From Laguncularia racemosa (taxonomy: Eukaryota > Streptophyta > Magnoliopsida > Myrtales > Combretaceae), in NCBI GenBank assembly GCA_037954665.1, contig JBBMOL010000385.1, forward strand, positions 62,001-126,000: a stretch of DNA of 64,000 bases, in the 5' to 3' direction. The position numbers and the translations under genes are program-made. Position 1 is the stretch's first letter; each line of letters opens with the position of its first letter. Below are positions 59,130 through 64,000 of this stretch, piece by piece. The notes beneath the pieces were generated by a model, which was not told the DNA's origin, did not search any database, and saw nothing but the letters and a program-made list of their open reading frames with translations.

Positions 59130-60350
59130 ATGTTAACTCTAAAAGTTAGGGATGAAAAAAGAATCTTCAAGAAACCTAATATGATTTAACAACCCCCTAT
59201 GAGTAACAATACCTATTATTTCTTAAATACATTTAACTTGCTTGGTTCCACTTGTGTGCAAGATGACATTTACACAAAACCAATTCAATAATGTCTCATT
59301 CAGGTCAAGAAACAAGGTCCAGATAAATGTAAGCAATTTGAACACCAAAATTTTCATGGTTATTTACCTGATTGGAAAGGGGAAGTGCATTGTGTTAATG
59401 ACACTAAACAAAAGTGCTTCTTGTAAGGCAACCTAAGTTTAGTTTTCTTCTATTAGCTTTCCTTAACTTAGTTTAGTTTAATTATATTTACTTTCATTTT
59501 TTCATTAAAAAAAAAGGGTAAGCTAGATTTAGCAAGTTTGACAAGACCACCAAACACGATCATGTCAAGGGGCTATTAAATGTAAGACATTCTCTTGATG
59601 TGACATGACCATTAGACACGAGCATGTTGAAGTCGTGTCAAGATTGTTTATAGAAAAGAAATTTTCTAAGAGCTACATGACTTTTTGACATGCTCATGTT
59701 TAGGTCATATCTAATGGGGTTTTGAATTTAATTCTTTCATAGAGAAAAATAACCCATTGACATGATCATGTTAAGGTCGTGTTAGAACATCTTAAGAATG
59801 TTAATTATTTACAAGAGTTATATGAACTTTTGACACAGTTGTGCTTAAGGTCATGTCAAGTGTACCTAATTTTAATTTTTTTTTTAAGAGATAAATGATC
59901 TTTAGACATGATTGTGTCTCGATCGTGTTGACTCTAAATCCCCTTTTTCATTTTCTAGGCATGGATACGAGGAAACAAAGAGATTTGATCATGATTACAA
60001 TGACTAATCTTTTTTATCTTTGTTTCCTTTATTGTAATTAACAAGACTAATGTAGCTTGTGAAACTAAATTGTAATAATTTTTTTTCTCTTTTAACTACT
60101 ATTTTAGTTTTCTATTCCTTTTTGCCTCTTTATAGCTTTTACATATTTAGAGTGTTCAAGATCAATCACTTTACATGTTGAGCACATTTTACAATGCAAC
60201 ATATGCTATATTTAGGGGAGTACTAGTTCTTTTCCCCACTACCTTCCTCAAAATTTTGTTCTTTGATTCTCATTCTGTTATTTTCTTTCTTTCCATTTAT
60301 ACATTGAGGATAATGTATAGTTTTAAGTATGGGAAAGGGGGTTAAAAAAC
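59130..60350 (+). other. Athila-like 3' internal region without RT or integrase
   Basis: 59130-59440 holds a short remnant (59242-59436 open) I cannot assign. 59540-59935 holds repeated GACACGATCATGTTAAGGTCG-type motifs. The polypurine region AAGTATGGGAAAGGGGG lies at about 60328-60344, preceded by ACATTGAGGATAATGT, a pairing usually seen just before Athila 3' LTRs. Confidence 0.65.
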
Positions 60351-60434
60351 TTGTGGTTATTTGAGAAATCAAATTTGTTTATTTTATCAATTAAGAATGA
60401 CAAAAATTAAGCAGCTTATTGTGCCTGGAAGCTC

Positions 60435-60730
60435 AGAAACATATACGGCCAGATACACAGCTAGAAGGCACGGCCGTGTATTGTGTCAGATAGCTCCTAG
60501 AAACATACACGGCCGGATACACGGCTAGAAGGCATGACCGTGTATTGTGTCAGATAACTCCCAGAAACATACACGGCCTGATATACTGTTAGAAGGCACG
60601 ACCGTGTATTGTATCAGGTAGCTCCCAGAAACATACACGGCCTGATATACTGTTAGAAGGCACGACCGTGTATTGTATCAGGTAGCTCCTAGAAACATAC
60701 ACGGCTAGAAGGCACAGCCGTGTTACACAG
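60435..60730. repeat. 64-base tandem repeat, four full units and a partial one
   Basis: AGAAACATACACGGCC recurs at 60435, 60499, 60563, 60627 and 60691, an exact 64-base period. Each unit holds an imperfect palindrome of ACACGGCC...GGCCGTGT. The fifth unit is shortened. It lies between the Athila tail and the copia primer site, perhaps within the copia LTR. Confidence 0.92.
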
Positions 60731-60733
60731 CCG

Positions 60734-60932
60734 TGAATATTGAGATATTTGTTCCGTGATTTATTTTGTAAATGTGGCATGTATATTTTGTATTTTATAT
60801 TTTGGTAGAGGAAGATTTGTTTTCCTAGTTTGTAGGATATAGTTGCTTGGAAAAGATATTCTCTTAATGTATATATATATTTGAACATGAGTTATGAAAA
60901 GGCATTCAACCAAATTTTCTCAAAAGTTGTTA
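60734..60932 (+). repeat. Right part of the Ty1/copia 5' LTR (left limit uncertain)
   Basis: The text TTTGTTTTCCTAGTTTGTAG...TTCAACCAAATTTTCTCA is of the short plant copia LTR type. The end falls between 60922 and 60932, before the primer site TGGTATTAGAGCC at 60933-60945. The start cannot be fixed because the 3' LTR is outside the window; it could include the 64-base array. Confidence 0.5.
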
Positions 60933-60945
60933 TGGTATTAGAGCC
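60933..60945 (+). other. Primer-binding site of the copia element
   Basis: TGGTATTAGAGCC, one change from the tRNA-Met complement. Confidence 0.75.
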
Positions 60946-61092
60946 ACACAACTGAATATTTTATTGAATCCGTAGTTTTTCTTTTATTCTTGGAATTGCT
61001 AGTTTGTTCTTAGTTTTCTTTGGTTTTAGGTTGATTAATTCCGATCAACAAGTTTCTTGATAATCAAGTGGTGAGTGAAAATTCTATTTAGA

Positions 61093-64000
61093 ATGTCTTT
61101 TGAGAAAACACATGAAATCTTAGCTATTAGATTTACAGGAAAGAATTATGCAGCATGGGAATTTCAGTTCAAGATGTTTTTGAAAGGGAAGGAGCTTTGG
61201 GGTCATATTGATGGGTCTTCTCCAGCTCCTACAGAGTCAAAAGATCATGGTCAATGGGAGGCAAAGGATGCTCGGATTGTTTCTTGGATTTTGGGATCTA
61301 TTGAGGTTCATATGGTGAACAATTTACGATCCTTTGGCATAGCTAAAGAAATGTGGGATTACTTGAAGCGCGTCTACAATCAAGATAATACTGTAAGACG
61401 TTTTCAATTGGAACTTGATATGAGTAATTATAGTCAAGGTAATCTCTCAATTGAACAATATTATTCTAGCTTTCTTAATTAATGGAGCGAATATTCTAGT
61501 ATTATCTATGCTAAGGTGTCAAAGGAGAATTTAGCTAGTCTTTATGCTGTTAATGAAGTGAGTCGTCGTGATCAGTTTTTGATGAAGCTTAGGCCTAAAT
61601 TTGAAACTACTCGGGCTGGGTTGCTGAATAGAGATCCAGTTCCTTGTTTGGATGTATGTTTTAGTGAATTGCTGCGCGAGGAACAAAGATTGGCGACACA
61701 AGCCGCTATTGGTGCAACTGGTGGATCATCTGGAATAGTTAATGTTGCATATGCTGCTCAGACCTGAGGGAAGGGAACAATGCAGTGTTACAACTGCAAA
61801 GAATTTGGACATATTGCCTGCCATTGTAGTAAGAAGTTCTATAATTATTGCAAGCAAAACGGACATATTATTAAGGAGTGTCCTACAAGGCCTCAAAATA
61901 GAAGGCCATAAGCCCTTCATGCTGCCGTATCCGACTCTCGCAATCTTGGTTCGACATCCACAATTGCTAGCAATAATCAATTTGTTCTCACACCAGATAT
62001 GGTTCAACAAATGATTCTCTCTACCTTCTCTGTTCTTGGTCTTCAAGGGAAAGGTAAGACTACTAATTTTGTTCCTTGGTTTGTTGATTCTGGTGCCACA
62101 AATCATATGACTGGCACATTTGATTTATTGCATAATCAACACCCATATACTGGTACTCAACATATTCAAGTTGCTGATGGAAATAATATTCCAATTACGA
62201 CAGTTGGTGATATTAACTCCTCCTTTTGACATGTCTTGGTTTCTTCTAAATTATCCACTAGTTTACTTTCTGTTGGTTAAATGGTGGATAATAACTGTGA
62301 TGTCCACTTTTCTCGTGATGGTTGTATTGTGTAGGATCAGGTGTTGGGGAAGGTGATAGCGAAGGGGCCTAAAGTGGGCAGGTTATTTCCATTACAATTT
62401 ACCGTTCCTCGGACTTTGTCATTAGCTTTTTCAGTTGTTGAAAATAAGGCTGGCATTTGGCATAGACGCTTAGGTCATCCAAATAATGTTGTTTTGACTC
62501 ATTTGTTGCAAAGTGGTGTTCTCAGTTCCACATATAAGAGTTTATTAATTGATTGTTCTCTTTGTAAACTGGGCAAAAGTAAGACATTGCCTTTTCCTGT
62601 TTTGGGTAGTCGTGCCAATAAATGTTTTGACATTATTCATAGTGATGTTTGGGGAATTACACCGATTATTTCACATGCTCAATATAAATATTTTGTGACA
62701 TTTATTGACGATTACAGTCGATTCACATGGATCTATTTTTTGCATTCCAAAGCAGACGTGTTTACTGTGTTTCAAACCATTGTGACATATATTGAAACAC
62801 AGTTTTCCACTTGTATTAAAGTCTTACGGTCTGATAATGGTGGTGAATATATCTCTCATGAGTTTCAAGCATTTCTTCATAACAAGGGTATTGTTTCACA
62901 ACGTTCATGTCCTCATACACCTCAGCAGAATGGAGTTACCGAACGAAAAAATCGACATTTGTTAGATGTGGTGCGCACATTGTTGTTAGAATCTTCTGTT
63001 CTAGCTAAGTTTTGGACCAAAGCTTTATCTACTACAGTTTATCTGATTAATCGCTTACCATCTCAACAATTGAAGTTTGATTCTCCCTACCATCGAATTT
63101 TTGGTAAACATCCTAATTATCATATGCTACATACTTTCGGATGTCTTTGTTTCGTTCATTTACCTGCCCATGAATGTCATAAGTTGTTAGCCCAGTCTGT
63201 TCGATGTGCCTTTATAGGTTACAGTCGTAATCATAAAGGTTTTGTGTGATATGATTCGATTAATAATCGATGGCGTATCTCTCGGGATGTGATTTTCTTT
63301 GAACATGAATACTATTTTCAGCAACATCTTTCGACATCTGATACTGTTGTACTTCTTCACTTTGATGATTCTTCTTTTGATAAACAGTTCAAGCCTGGCC
63401 TTGTCCTTCCCGACCCTGCTCCTGAAAATGCTCTAATGATTCTTCGATGATCAACTCGGCACATTCGTCCTCTAGATAGATATGGCTATTATGTAATTTT
63501 AACTAATACTACAATTCCTACCTCTTATTCTCAGGCTGCTAAACAGACTTGTTGGATAAAAGCCATGCAAGAGGAAATTCAAGCACTTCAAGACAATCAC
63601 ACTTGGGATATTGTTTCATGTCCTGTTGGTGTTAAACCCATTGGTTGTAAATGGGTTTATTCTCTTAAGCTCCGATCTGATGGTTTCCTTGACAAATATA
63701 AGGCAAGATTGGTAACTCTTGGCAATCAATAAAAATATGGAATTGATTATGAAGAGACTTTTGCACCTATGGCTAAGATGACAACTGTCCGGCTTGTTCT
63801 ATCTATTGCTGCATCTAAAGGATGGTTCTTACGACAGATGGATGTTAAGAATGCATTTTTGCATGGGGACCTCAAGGAAGATATCTATATGACTCCTCCT
63901 CTAGGCTTGTTTTCTACACCCTCAAATGATGTTTGTAAGCTCAAACGGTCTCTATATGGTTTGAAACAGGCTCCACGGGCTTGGTTTGAAAAGTTTCGTA
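61093..64000 (+). pseudogene. Ty1/copia gag-pol polyprotein, cut by the window end
   Basis: ATG at 61093. The copia order gag-PR-IN-RT is followed throughout. Gag: FTGKNYAAWEFQFKMFLKGK, then EMWDYLKRVYNQDN. CCHC knuckle CYNCKEFGHIACHC at 61782-61823, and a second, damaged one. Protease: WFVDSGATNHMTG. Integrase: zinc finger HRRLGH...CSLCK, core FIDDYSRFTWIYF, LRSDNGGEY and PQQNGVTERKNR, so the DDE triad is present, on an open stretch at 62341-63249. RT: CKWVYSLKLRSDG, YKARLVTLGNQ, QMDVKNAFLHGDLKEDIY; the YADD box lies beyond the window. Stops at 61480, 61765, 61909, 62227 and 63247, plus later ones, make it a young pseudogene. Confidence 0.92.

Larger units (their letters stand above)
51061..60350 (+). 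mobile_element. Athila-like Ty3/gypsy element, plus strand, RT and integrase missing
   Basis: The 5' LTR starts TAATAGGTGCTTAATA at 51061 and ends CACGTCA at 56947, split by element E (52345-56852). Athila's primer site TGGCATCGTTGC (near TGGCGCCGTTGCC) follows at 56954. Gag and protease of Athila type lie at 57060-59129. The conserved Athila tail (AAGTATGGGAAAGGGGG, about 60328-60344) lies only 1.2 kb after the protease, so RT, RNase H and integrase are deleted. No 3' LTR is seen before the copia element begins. Confidence 0.8.

Noticed and set aside
60435..60730. CRISPR-like regular spacing of repeats
   Set aside because: The whole 64-base unit is conserved, with no variable spacers, and the setting is a plant retroelement; it is a plain tandem array.

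Overview
The window is repeat-dense, AT-rich plant nuclear DNA, almost certainly from an angiosperm. Evidence: a spliced plant heavy-metal-associated (HMA) domain gene, Ty3/gypsy chromovirus and Athila-type LTR retrotransposons, a Ty1/copia element with plant-type gag, and LINE ORF1 remnants carrying DUF4283. I see no tRNA, rRNA, CRISPR or bacterial-style operon. Nearly all coding capacity belongs to decayed mobile elements. The only host-type gene is a small minus-strand HMA gene at 3490-4205 and its near-identical second copy at 20535-21248.

Layout. 1-4660 and 17045-21700 are two almost identical copies (a few substitutions and small indels by eye) of one segment, 17.04 kb apart in the same orientation. 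Copy 1 has an HMA gene with an open frame. Copy 2 has lost one TA dinucleotide in exon 3 and is frameshifted. Between them, 4661-15108 is a wreck of a minus-strand Ty3/gypsy element (here A: gag, PR, RT and a 5' LTR at 12969-15108). A carries a 5'-truncated plus-strand gypsy (B, 4661-6754) and two solo LTRs (7357-8567 and 10658-12696). A sits in a minus-strand LINE ORF1 remnant (15109-16046).

Copy 2 is followed by a deep nest. A minus-strand gypsy (outer element, 21951-50055) is split by a Tekay/Del-like minus-strand gypsy (27742-46996, TSD TGTAA, 2.6-kb LTRs). That element in turn holds two plus-strand gypsy derivatives, C (35506-39805, TSD ATATA) and D (41013-44329). After a diverged relic of the segment (about 50.2-51.06 kb) comes a plus-strand Athila-like element (51061 to about 60.35 kb). 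Its 5' LTR is split by derivative E (52345-56852, TSD ATAGG). A plus-strand Ty1/copia element runs from about 60.9 kb off the right end.

How the parts relate. C, D, E and the Athila-like element all lack reverse transcriptase, RNase H and the integrase core. C, D and the Athila-like element keep gag and protease. E keeps protease and the end of pol. They look like non-autonomous elements that depended on proteins from other copies. E is the most unusual: its exact target-site duplication lies outside a short tandem array of pol-end plus LTR-start sequence, and its LTR terminus and primer-binding site occur twice. All coordinates, motifs and TSDs were read by eye; family names rest on recognised protein motifs, not on searches.
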